Assembly (NCBI RefSeq): GCF_014200375.1
Contig: NZ_JACHBP010000001.1
Location: 1-64,000, forward strand
Direction: 5' to 3'
Source of the DNA: Terrimesophilobacter mesophilus
GTDB lineage: Bacteria > Actinomycetota > Actinomycetes > Actinomycetales > Microbacteriaceae
Length of the DNA: 64,000 nucleotides
Shown here: positions 18,009 through 26,739 of the stretch, in pieces
Layout: each line of letters starts with the position of its first letter
Position numbering within the stretch: the stretch's first letter is position 1
The notes under the pieces: model-generated
Seen by the model: the letters and a program-made list of their open reading frames with translations, nothing else
What the model was told of the DNA's origin: nothing
The model's database searches: none
Made by a program: the position numbers and the translations under genes

Positions 18009-20726
18009 ATGGTTGACCACGACAGCCCGGCTGATGGCGACCTCGAAACCGCAGCGCAGGGAGCGGGAGCGAGCGATCGACCGGGGCCGCGACGCTCGAC
18101 GTGGACCCCGCCATCCACCGCGGGGATGACACCGCCGCTCATGAGCGATGACGATCTCGCGAGCGCCCTCGAGCACGATCTCGAGCGAGCCACACACTCG
18201 GGAACCATCCACACCATCGGCGCAGTCGAGCCGGAGCCCGAGCAGGAGCCCGAGCCGGAGTCGGCGCGCGAACCGGAGCCCATGCCGGAGCCCATGCCGG
18301 AGCCCGACTTCGCAATAGAGCCGGACTCCGAGTCGGAAGCGGGAAATGCACCACAACCGGAAGCGGCGTCGAAGCCGGCGATCGTGTGGGATCTGGATGC
18401 GGAACCGCTTGACGAGGTGGCGACGGAGGCTCCGGAGACTGGTGCGGTGATGGCACCGGTGCGACGTTCGCTGCCGACATCCGAACTCGCCGCGGCGCTC
18501 GCAGCGAAGGCCGAGGCCGGCGGCGACACCGACGAGATCATGGCGACCCTCGCAGAGCAATTGAGCCTGAGGGAGCAGGACGCGGCCGACTTCCGCCAGT
18601 GGCAGGAGTCCATGACGAGCGGGGCGACCCCCGAAGCGCTCGCCGAGGTCGAGTCGGCCAGGGATGGCTTCGGCGACATCCTCGACGATGGTCACACGAC
18701 GGATGCCGCCGATGCTCCAGCGCCGCCACCCGCTGCGCCGGAGCCCACTCACACGTTCCGGATGGATGAAGTCCTCGACAGCGATTTGAGCAGCGCGCCG
18801 GCGCCCATGACGGCACCGATCTCGGACATCCCGCCTCCTCCCGGGCATGAGCTCATGCCGCCGCGCCCTCCTGCAGTGTTGCAGTCGGTGCCGCCTGCGA
18901 CCCCGGCGATCCCGGATCTCGTCGAGCCGGCACCCGCTGCGTCGCACGAATCGTTCGACTTCGACGCACTCCTGAGCGGGGCGGTGACCGGGCAGGACGC
19001 CGACACCGAACCGACCGACAGCGATCTCGGAGATTCCGACCCGGCTGACACCGACCGGGCTGACACCGACCCGGCCGACACCGCCATCCCGGACCCCGAC
19101 GTCGCCGACACCGACCGCGCGTTCGCGGACCTCACGGGACCGTTCCCCGTCACATCGGAGGGTGTTGCGATCCTCCCTGAGGCGCCGGGCGCCCCGATCG
19201 AACCGATCGCGAGCCCCCGGACCCCGGCGACGGAGCACGTCGTGATCGAGGCTGAGCCCGTGTCGCCTCCGGCGTTCCGCGTGGAGGAGAGTTCCGTTCA
19301 GCCGACGGCCATCGACCAGAGGGTGGGGCGGGCATCCCGCCTGTTCTGGCTCTGGTTCGCCGCGAACTCCTCCGTGGTGAGCGTCGCCTTCGGCGGCGCG
19401 GTGCTCGCGCTGGGAATGAGTCTTCGGCAGGCGATCGTCGCAACGCTCATCGGCGTCGCGGTCTCCTTCCTGCCCCTGGGTCTCGGAACGCTCGCAGGCA
19501 AGTGGAGCGGCCAGCCGACGATGATCGTCTCGCGCGCGACATTCGGGCATGTCGGAAACATCCTTCCCGCGGTCCTCGCCCTCGTCGTCCGGGTGTTCTG
19601 GGGAGCAGTCCTCCTCTGGTTCCTCGCGGCGGGCACGTCGCGCATCCTCGTCGGCGCCGAGCTCTCGGGATCGCTCGGCGAATCGCAGGTCACCATCATC
19701 GGGCTCGCACTGGGCTTCCTTCTCGCACTCGTGATCGCATTCTTCGGGTACGGACTGATCGCCAGGATTCAACTCACGTTCACGATCGTCTCCGCGATGC
19801 TCATCGTGGGGCTCATCCTCATCACCTGGCCGTCCGTCGACATCGCCACAGCGCTCACGGTGGGGGACGGCCCGTGGATCCTCGTGCTCACGGGCGCCGT
19901 GCTCGTCTTCAGCTTCGTGGGGCTCGTCTGGGCGGTCAGCAGTGCCGATCTCGCGCGCTACCAGCGGACGGGGAGCTCTGGCGCATCCTCCATGCTGTGG
20001 TCCACGTTCGGTGCGACGATCCCGGCTTTCGTTCTCATCGCCTACGGTGCGGTGCTCGCCGCATCGAATCCGGATGTCGCCACCGGCCTCGTCGACGCCC
20101 CGCTCGACACGATCGCCCTGCTCATTCCCACCTGGTATCCGATCCCGCTCATCGCGGCCCTGGCCCTGAGCCTCCTGTCGGGCGTTGTCATCTCCATCTA
20201 CTCCGGCGGGTTCGCGCTGCAGGCCACCGGAGCGACGATGCGCAGGTCGGCCGCGGTCGTCGTCGTCGGCGTGGGGGTGGCCGCCGTCGCGGTCCTCATC
20301 GCCCTGTCGGTCGGCGACTTCACGATCATCGTGCGGGATGTCGCGACGAGTCTCGCCGTTCCCATTGCGGCCTGGGCGGGCATCTTCGGCGCGGAGATGA
20401 TGATCCGCAATCGGAGTTTCGTCTCCGAGGCCCTGGTGAAACGCGGCGGCGTGTACCCGGATGTCAACTGGCCGAACGTCGCCATGCTCATCGTCTCCTC
20501 GATCGTCGGCTTCGGCCTCACAACGGCGAGCGTGTCCTGGCTCAACTGGCAGGGCTACCTGTTCCCGCTCCTCGGGGTCCCGCTGTCGAGTGACGTGGCG
20601 GCGAGCGATCTCGGAGTCTTCGTGGCTCTGGTACTGGGCATCCTCACCCCTATCGTCGCCGGGATCCCCGCGATCCGACGGCAGGAGGAGCTGGGCCCGG
20701 TCCGGATGCGCTCCCAGGCGGACTGA
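18009..20726 (+). CDS. NCS1-type purine/cytosine permease domain with a ~430-residue disordered acidic N-terminal extension
   Basis: A 905-residue protein in two parts. Residues ~1-430 are rich in Pro, Glu, Asp and Ala with short repeats (EPEPMPEPMPEP near 95-107; DSDPADTDRADTDPADT near 342-358) and no hydrophobic segment, so they are probably intrinsically disordered. From ~440 onward there are about 12 hydrophobic helices, beginning RASRLFWLWFAANSSVVSVA, in the layout of nucleobase:cation symporters (Transp_cyt_pur). Such permeases import cytosine, purines or related compounds and are normally about 450 residues. The start ATG at 18009 is supported by the plausible codons; a longer frame passes through the tRNA and is rejected. 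The substrate is unknown. Confidence 0.8.
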   Translation: MVDHDSPADGDLETAAQGAGASDRPGPRRSTWTPPSTAGMTPPLMSDDDLASALEHDLERATHSGTIHTIGAVEPEPEQEPEPESAREPEPMPEPMPEPDFAIEPDSESEAGNAPQPEAASKPAIVWDLDAEPLDEVATEAPETGAVMAPVRRSLPTSELAAALAAKAEAGGDTDEIMATLAEQLSLREQDAADFRQWQESMTSGATPEALAEVESARDGFGDILDDGHTTDAADAPAPPPAAPEPTHTFRMDEVLDSDLSSAPAPMTAPISDIPPPPGHELMPPRPPAVLQSVPPATPAIPDLVEPAPAASHESFDFDALLSGAVTGQDADTEPTDSDLGDSDPADTDRADTDPADTAIPDPDVADTDRAFADLTGPFPVTSEGVAILPEAPGAPIEPIASPRTPATEHVVIEAEPVSPPAFRVEESSVQPTAIDQRVGRASRLFWLWFAANSSVVSVAFGGAVLALGMSLRQAIVATLIGVAVSFLPLGLGTLAGKWSGQPTMIVSRATFGHVGNILPAVLALVVRVFWGAVLLWFLAAGTSRILVGAELSGSLGESQVTIIGLALGFLLALVIAFFGYGLIARIQLTFTIVSAMLIVGLILITWPSVDIATALTVGDGPWILVLTGAVLVFSFVGLVWAVSSADLARYQRTGSSGASSMLWSTFGATIPAFVLIAYGAVLAASNPDVATGLVDAPLDTIALLIPTWYPIPLIAALALSLLSGVVISIYSGGFALQATGATMRRSAAVVVVGVGVAAVAVLIALSVGDFTIIVRDVATSLAVPIAAWAGIFGAEMMIRNRSFVSEALVKRGGVYPDVNWPNVAMLIVSSIVGFGLTTASVSWLNWQGYLFPLLGVPLSSDVAASDLGVFVALVLGILTPIVAGIPAIRRQEELGPVRMRSQAD

Positions 20727-20761
20727 CCACTGCCGCCAACCGTGCGACCTAGACTGGACGA

Positions 20762-21598
20762 ATGTCTGAGAAGGCCGCCGGCGACATTACCGTCTCCGAT
20801 CTCGTTCGGATCGCGGGGCAGCTCTGGCCGCTGTCCGGCGCAGAGCCCTGGGATTCCGTCGGGCTCGTCTCGGGTGACCTGCAGGCAGCGGTCACGGGCA
20901 TCCATCTGACGGTCGACGCGGTGCCGGACACGGCGGATGAGGCGATCGAGCTCGGTGCCGAGGTCCTACTCGCACACCACCCATTGCTGCTGCGGGGGGT
21001 CACGAGCGTCGCGGAGGACCGATTCAAGGGAGCAGTGGTCTCCCGGCTGATCCGCGGCGGTTGTGCGCTCTATACGGCCCACACGAACGCGGATGTGGTC
21101 GAGAGCGGAACCTCAGCCGTCCTCGCCGGCCGGCTGGGCCTCACCGACATCGTCCCGATCGTCGAAGCGGCCGATGGCCATGGTGGCGTGGGGCGCGTGG
21201 GCACCCTCGCGAGGCCGATGACACTGGGCCGCCTGGCGCGCCGGCTCGCAGAGTTCCTCCCGCCCACGGCATCCGGGGTGCGGGTGTCCGGCGACTACGA
21301 CGCGGAGATCAGCCGGGTCGCGGTGTGTGCCGGCGCGGGCGACAACTACCTCGATGAGGCCGAGGTCCAGGCATCCGACGTCTTCATCACGTCGGATCTT
21401 CGTCACCATCCGGCGTCGGCGTTCCGGGAGACGGCGAGGCTCACCGGGGGCCCAGCCCTCATCGACGTGTCGCACTGGGCGAGCGAGTGGCTGTGGCTAG
21501 ACTCGGCGGCCGCAGAACTGCGCACGGCGCTGCCCGGTGTTACGGTGACGGTCAGCGAACTCCGCACCGACCCGTGGGACTTCGTGATTGTCCAGTAG
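20762..21598 (+). CDS. Nif3-like dinuclear metal centre protein (DUF34/NIF3 family)
   Basis: A 278-residue soluble protein. The family metal ligands appear as AHHPLL (about 74-79), AHTNADVVESG (about 108-118) and the C-terminal VSHWASEW (about 241-248), and there is the signature WDSVGL (about 30-35). Members form hexameric toroids binding two metals per subunit and are linked to GTP cyclohydrolase-like or nucleic-acid processing roles without a settled function. It precedes the DUF164-like gene by 24 bases, so they probably form an operon with the RNase H gene; this arrangement is common in actinobacteria. Confidence 0.92.
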   Translation: MSEKAAGDITVSDLVRIAGQLWPLSGAEPWDSVGLVSGDLQAAVTGIHLTVDAVPDTADEAIELGAEVLLAHHPLLLRGVTSVAEDRFKGAVVSRLIRGGCALYTAHTNADVVESGTSAVLAGRLGLTDIVPIVEAADGHGGVGRVGTLARPMTLGRLARRLAEFLPPTASGVRVSGDYDAEISRVAVCAGAGDNYLDEAEVQASDVFITSDLRHHPASAFRETARLTGGPALIDVSHWASEWLWLDSAAAELRTALPGVTVTVSELRTDPWDFVIVQ

Positions 21599-21622
21599 CG
21601 ACGAGAGATTGGTTTCCCCGCA

Positions 21623-22363
21623 ATGCCGCTGAAAGCAAGCCCCGAGGACCAGGCAGTCCTCCTCGACGTCCAGGCGATCGACACGAAGCTGCAGCAGCTC
21701 GCCCACCAGGCGGGATCACTCCCCGAGCTGGCCACGATCGTATCGTTGACCGCCGAATCCGAGGAGGCTCGACTGTCCGGTGTGACCGACAGCGGTGCTC
21801 TCGAGGACGCCCGCACAGAGCTCAAACGGGTCGAATCGGATGTCGCCGTCGTCGAGGCGCGCATCAAGCGCGACACGGAGCGTCTGGAGTCGACATCGTC
21901 GGTCAAGGACGTCGCCGGGCTCGAAGCCGAGCTGTCGTCCCTGCGCAAGCGTCAATCGGACCTCGAGGACATCGAGCTCGCCGTCATGGAACGGATCGAA
22001 GAACTCGAGTTGGCCTCCTCGAACACGGCCTCAGCGTACGAGGAGCTCGCGGTGCGACTGGCCCAGGCGGAAGCGGCACGGGATGCCGCGCTCGCGACCA
22101 TCGGCGAGGAACGAGATCACGCCCTGGCCAACCGTGTGGAGCTCGTCGGCAGGCTTCCCTCGGAGCTCGTGTCGCTCTACGAGCGCCAGCGGGAGCGCTA
22201 CGGCACGGGCGCATCGCTTCTGCAAGGCGGTGTCTCCCGAGCGAGCGGCGTGAAGCTCAACGAGAGCGACATGGCGGCCATTCGGGCTGCTGCGCCGGAC
22301 GACGTGGTGCTCTGCCCCGACAGCAACGCGATCCTCGTGCGCACGGCAGAGTCGGGCATCTGA
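21623..22363 (+). CDS. CT398/DUF164-type coiled-coil protein with degenerate zinc ribbon
   Basis: A 246-residue protein: residues ~10-190 form long coiled-coil helices (Glu/Lys/Arg/Ala heptads), and the last ~50 match the C-terminal zinc-ribbon domain of the family. The family normally holds zinc with two CxxC pairs. Here only one cysteine remains (LCPDSNAILVRT), and the first pair is replaced at SRASGVKLNESD. Zinc binding is therefore probably lost, although the fold may be kept. Homologues lie between NIF3 and RNase H genes in many actinobacteria. The stop overlaps the RNase H start as TGATG. Confidence 0.85.
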   Translation: MPLKASPEDQAVLLDVQAIDTKLQQLAHQAGSLPELATIVSLTAESEEARLSGVTDSGALEDARTELKRVESDVAVVEARIKRDTERLESTSSVKDVAGLEAELSSLRKRQSDLEDIELAVMERIEELELASSNTASAYEELAVRLAQAEAARDAALATIGEERDHALANRVELVGRLPSELVSLYERQRERYGTGASLLQGGVSRASGVKLNESDMAAIRAAAPDDVVLCPDSNAILVRTAESGI

Positions 22364-22782
22364 TGGCGCGCCGGCTCATCATCGAGGCCGACGGCGGCTC
22401 GCGGGGCAACCCCGGCCTGGCCGGAAGCGGCTCGATCGTCATCGACCCGGTGACCGGTGAGGTGCTGGCAGAGGTCGGTCGCTACCTCGGAGTCGTCTCG
22501 AACAATGTCGCAGAGTACACCGCGCTCATCGAGGGGGTGCGGCGTGCACTCGCGATAGATCCGGATGCCGAGCTGCACATCCGCATGGATTCCAAGCTCG
22601 TCGTCGAGCAGATGTCCGGGCGCTGGAAGATCAAACATCCGGACATGGCCGAGCTCGCCGCCGTCGCCCGTCAGCTCCTCACCGGGACACCGGTGCGATT
22701 CGAGTGGATCCCGCGGCTGCAGAACTCCCGTGCCGATGCTGCAGCGAACCGCGCCATGGACCGCCGCGCCGACTTCGACTGA
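22363..22782 (+). CDS. Ribonuclease H type I-like protein
   Basis: A 139-residue RNase HI fold: strand 1 with Asp10 in LIIEADGGSRGNPG, Glu51 in NVAEYTALIEG, Asp76 in RMDSKLVVEQMSG, and a final acidic site in SRADAAANRAMD. These form the DEDD catalytic set of enzymes that cut RNA in RNA-DNA hybrids. In mycobacteria and Streptomyces the homologue is often the N-terminal half of a protein fused to a CobC-type acid phosphatase; here it stands alone. Translation is coupled to the preceding gene through TGATG. Confidence 0.93.
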   Translation: MARRLIIEADGGSRGNPGLAGSGSIVIDPVTGEVLAEVGRYLGVVSNNVAEYTALIEGVRRALAIDPDAELHIRMDSKLVVEQMSGRWKIKHPDMAELAAVARQLLTGTPVRFEWIPRLQNSRADAAANRAMDRRADFD

Positions 22783-22817
22783 CCAACCGGCCAGCCCGGG
22801 GTCGCGGTTTCTCCGGC

Positions 22818-23552
22818 CTAGACGATACCGGTCGTCCCGAGCAGCCACCCGATCGCGAAAGTGACGATGAGGGCGAGCGCACCACCGACGAGAATCCGCA
22901 CGGTCGGCCGCAGCATCGGGCTGCCACCGATCTTCGCACCGACGCTTCCGGTCACGGCCAGCGTCACGAGAACCGCAGCGAACGTGACCGGGATCCGCGC
23001 CGGCTCCGAGGGAAGCACGATCGCGACAAGGGGGAGAATCGCCCCCAGGATGAATGCGATGGCGGAGGCGATCGCCGCGTTCCACGGGCTCACGATCTCG
23101 TCTTCGGAGATCTGGAGTTCGACTTCGAGGTGCGCGGCGAGCGCGTCATGTTCCGTGCGCTCGACCGCGACGAGTCTGGCCGTAACGGGGGAGAGTCCCT
23201 TCGCCTCATAGAGGCCGACGAGTTCTTCGAGCTCGGCCTCGGGCGAGTCCACCAGCTCCTGGCGCTCCTTGGCGATGAGGGCGCGCTGGCTGTCCCGCTG
23301 GCTGCTCACCGAGACGTACTCTCCGAGCGCCATGGAGATCGCCCCGCCCACGAGAGCGGCGATTCCCGCGGTGAAGATCGCTTCGACGGCTGAGGTGGCA
23401 CCCGCGACGCCGACGACGACGGCCGCAACGGACACGATGCCGTCGTTCGCGCCCAGGACTCCGGCTCGCAGCCAGTTGAGCCTGCCCGAGATCCCGGCAC
23501 CATGGGGCTCGCGCGGATGCTGGCCGGCCGGCGGTTCGTCTTCGGTGGACAT
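22818..23552 (-). CDS. VIT1/CCC1 family transporter
   Basis: A 244-residue membrane protein with about five helices, starting at RAGVLGANDGIVSVAAVVVGV (about 29-49). After the second helix is a cytosolic glutamate-rich loop (about 95-140) that in VIT1/CCC1 binds iron or manganese ions. Members export Fe2+ or Mn2+ from the cytosol. Start ATG 23552 is chosen over an upstream alternative of four codons. It converges with the RNase H gene, 35 bases apart, and is divergent from the monooxygenase gene. Confidence 0.92.
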   Translation of the reverse strand: MSTEDEPPAGQHPREPHGAGISGRLNWLRAGVLGANDGIVSVAAVVVGVAGATSAVEAIFTAGIAALVGGAISMALGEYVSVSSQRDSQRALIAKERQELVDSPEAELEELVGLYEAKGLSPVTARLVAVERTEHDALAAHLEVELQISEDEIVSPWNAAIASAIAFILGAILPLVAIVLPSEPARIPVTFAAVLVTLAVTGSVGAKIGGSPMLRPTVRILVGGALALIVTFAIGWLLGTTGIV

Positions 23553-23650
23553 GCCAGAAGTCAATCACGCCGTGCCTGTGTGAGGTCAAGGCGGTTGGAG
23601 GTGCTTTGCCCGCCGCGGCGCGCTGGAATACTCTGGGGACAGGAACCGCG

Positions 23651-23687
23651 CGTTCAATAGTGGACAGGCGTGTTCGAATAGAGAACA
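23651..23687. promoter_or_regulatory. Candidate operator upstream of the aromatic monooxygenase gene
   Basis: TGTTC-GAATAGA-GAACA at 23671-23687 is a perfect inverted repeat with 5-base arms and a 7-base spacer. A second, imperfect copy, CGTTCAATAGTGGACA, lies at 23651-23666. The tandem arrangement 20-56 bases before the ATG at 23707 resembles operators of IclR-type regulators that control aromatic degradation genes. No such regulator lies in the window, so the binding protein is inferred. Confidence 0.45.
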
Positions 23688-23706
23688 ACTCGGGAGAACA
23701 GCGACG

Positions 23707-25596
23707 ATGCAGTTTCACCACCACGGATACGTCTCGGGCGACCCCCGCATCCTTCCCGCCGCAGGCACCGGCCGCGACCGCCCCAGCGAGCTCCCGGATC
23801 GCATGGATGTCATGATCGTGGGCTCAGGACCCGCCGGAATGCTCCTGGCCGCCCAGCTGTCGCAGTATCCGTCGATCATGACGCGCGTCGTCGAGCGGCG
23901 GCCAGGTCGGCTCGAGATCGGACAGGCCGACGGAATCCAGGCACGCAGCGTCGAGACGTTCCAGGCCTTCGGCTTCGCCGAACGGATCGTCGCGGAGGCT
24001 TTCCACCTGACGGCGATGAACTTCTGGGGGCCCGACCCTGCAGACCCGTCGAAGATCATCCGCAACCAGCGCGAGAAGGACGACCCGAGGGGCGTCAGCG
24101 AGTTCCCCCACCTCATCGTCAACCAGGCGAGGGTCCTGGACTACTTCGCCGAGTCCGCGGTCAACGGTCCTGCGCGCATCCGTCCGGACTTCGGCTACGA
24201 GTTCCTGGGTCTTGAGATTGCCGAGGATGGCGAATACCCGGTCACGGTCAGGCTGCGACACACGGCGGGAGAACACGACGGCGAGGAGCGCACCGTCCTC
24301 GCGAAGTACGTGGTCGGATGCGATGGCGCGCACAGCGCGGTGCGGGAGTCGATCGGATGCAAGCACGTCGGCGACAAGTCCTTCCACGCCTGGGGGGTCA
24401 TGGACGTGCTCACGGTCACCGACTTCCCCGACATTCGCACCAAGTGCGCGATCCAGTCGCACTCGGAAGGCAGCATCCTGCACATACCCCGAGAGGGAGG
24501 GTTCCTGTTCCGGATGTACGTCGACCTCGGTGAACTCACTCCGGAGACGCACGACACCATCCGGGCCACGACGCTCGATCACATCATCGCCAAGGCGAAC
24601 CGGATCATGAACCCGTACACGGTCGAGGTGAAGAACGTCGCGTGGTGGAGCGTGTATGAGGTGGGCCACCGGGTCACCGACAAGTTCGACAACGTGCCGG
24701 CGGAACTCACCGGCGACCAGCTGCCGCGGGTGTTCATCGCGGGGGATGCCTGCCATACGCACAGTGCGAAGGCGGGCCAGGGGATGAACGTCTCGATGCA
24801 GGACGGCTTCAACCTGGGCTGGAAGCTCGGCCAGGTGCTCGAGGGTCGGAGCCCGGCATCCCTGCTCGACACCTACTCCGGAGAGCGTCAGGTCATCGCC
24901 CAGAACCTCATCGACTTCGACCGCGAATGGGCGGCGATGATGGCGAAGAAGCCGGAGGAGTTCGCGAGTCCGACCGAGCTCGCCGAGTTCTACACGGCGA
25001 CGGCGGAGTTCCCCGCCGGGTTCATGACCCAGTACACCCCGTCGATGATCACGGGCGACGCGACTAACCAGCACCTCGCGACGGGCTTCACGATCGGCAA
25101 GCGGTTCAAATCGGCGCACGCGATGCGGGTCGCGGATGCCAACCCAGTGCATCTCGGCCACCACGCGAGAGCGGACGGCCGCTGGCGGCTTTACGCCTTC
25201 GCCGATGCTCCGGCAGCCGGTGAGGACTCTGCCCTGGCCGACTGGGCGGAGTGGTTGGCGTCACCCGAGTCGCCGGTGGCGCTCTTCACGCCGCGGGGAT
25301 CCGACCTCGACAATGTCTTCGACGCCAAAGTCGTTTATCAACAGCGCTACCAGGATGTCGAGCTCGGTGTCGTGCCGAAGATCTTCCTCCCGAGGGTGGG
25401 ACCGTTCGGACTCATCGACTACCAGAAGGTCTACTGCGTCGATCCGGACCAGGAGGACTTCTTCGAGGCACGCGGCATCGACCGCGAAGGATGCGTCGTC
25501 GTCGTCCGCCCGGACCAGTACGTCGCGCACATCCTGCCGCTGTCGGCGCGCGACGAGCTCGTGGATTTCTTCGCCACCGGCATGCTGCCGCAGTAG
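23707..25596 (+). CDS. FAD-dependent aromatic monooxygenase, 3-hydroxybenzoate 4-monooxygenase/phenol 2-monooxygenase-like
   Basis: A 629-residue flavoprotein. The Rossmann motif GSGPAG is at about 39-44, the DG motif is in VVGCDGAHSAVRES (about 206-219), and the GD motif is RVFIAGDACHTHSAKAGQG (about 340-358). The C-terminal ~170 residues form the thioredoxin-like domain of the phenol hydroxylase family. Length and N-terminus (MQFHHHGYVSGDPR) match MobA-like 3-hydroxybenzoate 4-monooxygenases, which make protocatechuate; the exact substrate is not provable by eye. The gene stands alone between a metal transporter and the RNase P RNA; no ring-cleavage or regulator genes are nearby. Confidence 0.85.
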   Translation: MQFHHHGYVSGDPRILPAAGTGRDRPSELPDRMDVMIVGSGPAGMLLAAQLSQYPSIMTRVVERRPGRLEIGQADGIQARSVETFQAFGFAERIVAEAFHLTAMNFWGPDPADPSKIIRNQREKDDPRGVSEFPHLIVNQARVLDYFAESAVNGPARIRPDFGYEFLGLEIAEDGEYPVTVRLRHTAGEHDGEERTVLAKYVVGCDGAHSAVRESIGCKHVGDKSFHAWGVMDVLTVTDFPDIRTKCAIQSHSEGSILHIPREGGFLFRMYVDLGELTPETHDTIRATTLDHIIAKANRIMNPYTVEVKNVAWWSVYEVGHRVTDKFDNVPAELTGDQLPRVFIAGDACHTHSAKAGQGMNVSMQDGFNLGWKLGQVLEGRSPASLLDTYSGERQVIAQNLIDFDREWAAMMAKKPEEFASPTELAEFYTATAEFPAGFMTQYTPSMITGDATNQHLATGFTIGKRFKSAHAMRVADANPVHLGHHARADGRWRLYAFADAPAAGEDSALADWAEWLASPESPVALFTPRGSDLDNVFDAKVVYQQRYQDVELGVVPKIFLPRVGPFGLIDYQKVYCVDPDQEDFFEARGIDREGCVVVVRPDQYVAHILPLSARDELVDFFATGMLPQ

Positions 25597-25604
25597 CACC
25601 CGGC

Positions 25605-25610
25605 TATACT
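25605..25610 (+). promoter_or_regulatory. -10 element of rnpB
   Basis: TATACT is a near-consensus -10 element, 8 bases before the first base of the RNase P RNA and nine bases after the monooxygenase stop. No clear -35 element is seen. Confidence 0.55.
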
Positions 25611-25617
25611 CGCACTC

Positions 25618-25984
25618 GAATGGGTCGGCAAGACGGTCGCGTCGATTGGCAACAGTCGCCGAGGAACGTCCGGGCTCCACAGGGCAGGGCGGTGGGTAAC
25701 ACCCACCCGGAGCAATCCGCGAGAAAGTGCAACAGAAAGCAGACCGCCGCTGGCTTCGGCCAGGGGTAAGGGTGAAACGGTGGTGTAAGAGACCACCAGC
25801 GGCCCGAGTGATCGGGTCGGCTGGGTAAACCTCGTCCGGAGCAAGATCAACAGGGAACGCCAAGGCTGCCCGCCGAGTTCCCGGGTGGATCGCTGGAGGG
25901 CTGCGGCAACGCAGTCCCGAGAGAGATGGCCGTCGATGGTGCTCACGCACCGGAACAGAACCCGGCGTATCAGCCGGCCCATTC
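25618..25984 (+). ncRNA. rnpB: RNase P RNA (class A)
   Basis: The catalytic RNA that removes tRNA 5' leaders. The 5' GAATGGGTCGGC and 3' GCCGGCCCATTC pair as helix P1, fixing the ends to within a few bases. Universally conserved parts are seen: the P4-side segment GAGGAACGTCCGGGCTCC near 25660-25677, AGTGCAACAGAAAG near 25724-25740, GGTAAGGGTGAAAC in the P15 region, and CCGGCGTATCAG near the 3' end. About 367 bases is a usual size. It converges with ppgK, whose stop lies nine bases downstream. Confidence 0.95.
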
Positions 25985-25992
25985 ACCCCCCG

Positions 25993-26739
25993 CTAGGCGA
26001 CCGCGAGCGCTGCAGCCCCGACGATTCCGGCATTGTTGCGCAGCATCGCCGGTTTGATGGGCGTTCGCAGTTTCAGCAGGGGGAGGAATTCGTCTGAGCT
26101 CTTGGAAATGCCGCCTCCGACAAGGAGGAGATCGGGCGAGAACACGAATTCCAGATGCTCGTAGTAGCGCTGCAGCCGCTTCGCCCACTCCGTCCAGCTG
26201 AGGTCGTCCTTCTCCTTCGCCGAGGTCGATGCGAGGTGTTCCGCGTCGTGCCCGTCGAGTTCGAGGTGGCCGAGTTCCGAGTTCGGGATGAGCACTCCAT
26301 TGAACAGCATGGCGCTCCCGATGCCCGTCCCGAGCGTGGTGAGAATGGTGAGTCCCTTCGCCCCTACCGCCGCACCGTAGCGGGCCTCGGCGACGCCGGC
26401 GGCATCCGCGTCGTTGACGAAGTGGATGTCCCTGCCGAGCTTCTGCTCGAACAGCTTCTCCGCCTCGAGCCCGATCCACTTCTTCGAGACGTTCGCCGCC
26501 GACATCGTGCGGCCGTTCAGGATGATCGCCGGAAAGCACACGCCGACCGGGGCGTCGGCGCTCACATCGCCCAGTTCGTCGAAGAGTGCGAGCACGGTGT
26601 CGAGAATGTCGTCCGGCTTGCCGCCGTCGGGTGTCGCGAGTTTCTTGCGGTCGGTGAGCAGCTCGCCGGTGGCGACATCCACGATCGCTCCCTTGATGCC
26701 GGTTCCTCCGATATCGATGCCGACGGCAGTCGTTGTCAT
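25993..26739 (-). CDS. ppgK: Polyphosphate glucokinase, PpgK
   Basis: A 248-residue ROK-family kinase that phosphorylates glucose with polyphosphate or ATP, as in most actinobacteria. It opens with the phosphate motif [16 protein letters not shown]. The catalytic aspartate is in [13 protein letters not shown], the second phosphate loop is [11 protein letters not shown], and the sugar/ROK signature is ELGHLELDG. Its length matches PpgK (about 250), shorter than ROK glucokinases. The start overlaps the map stop (ATGA), so it is co-translated with map. Confidence 0.93.
   Translation of the reverse strand: MTTTAVGIDIGGTGIKGAIVDVATGELLTDRKKLATPDGGKPDDILDTVLALFDELGDVSADAPVGVCFPAIILNGRTMSAANVSKKWIGLEAEKLFEQKLGRDIHFVNDADAAGVAEARYGAAVGAKGLTILTTLGTGIGSAMLFNGVLIPNSELGHLELDGHDAEHLASTSAKEKDDLSWTEWAKRLQRYYEHLEFVFSPDLLLVGGGISKSSDEFLPLLKLRTPIKPAMLRNNAGIVGAAALAVA

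Noticed and set aside
17796..19772. A 658-codon frame on the minus strand opposite the permease extension
   Set aside because: It is the reverse image of the Pro/Glu repeat region and runs through the tRNA gene.
25618..25984. Short open frames within the RNase P RNA region
   Set aside because: The RNA secondary structure motifs explain this sequence.
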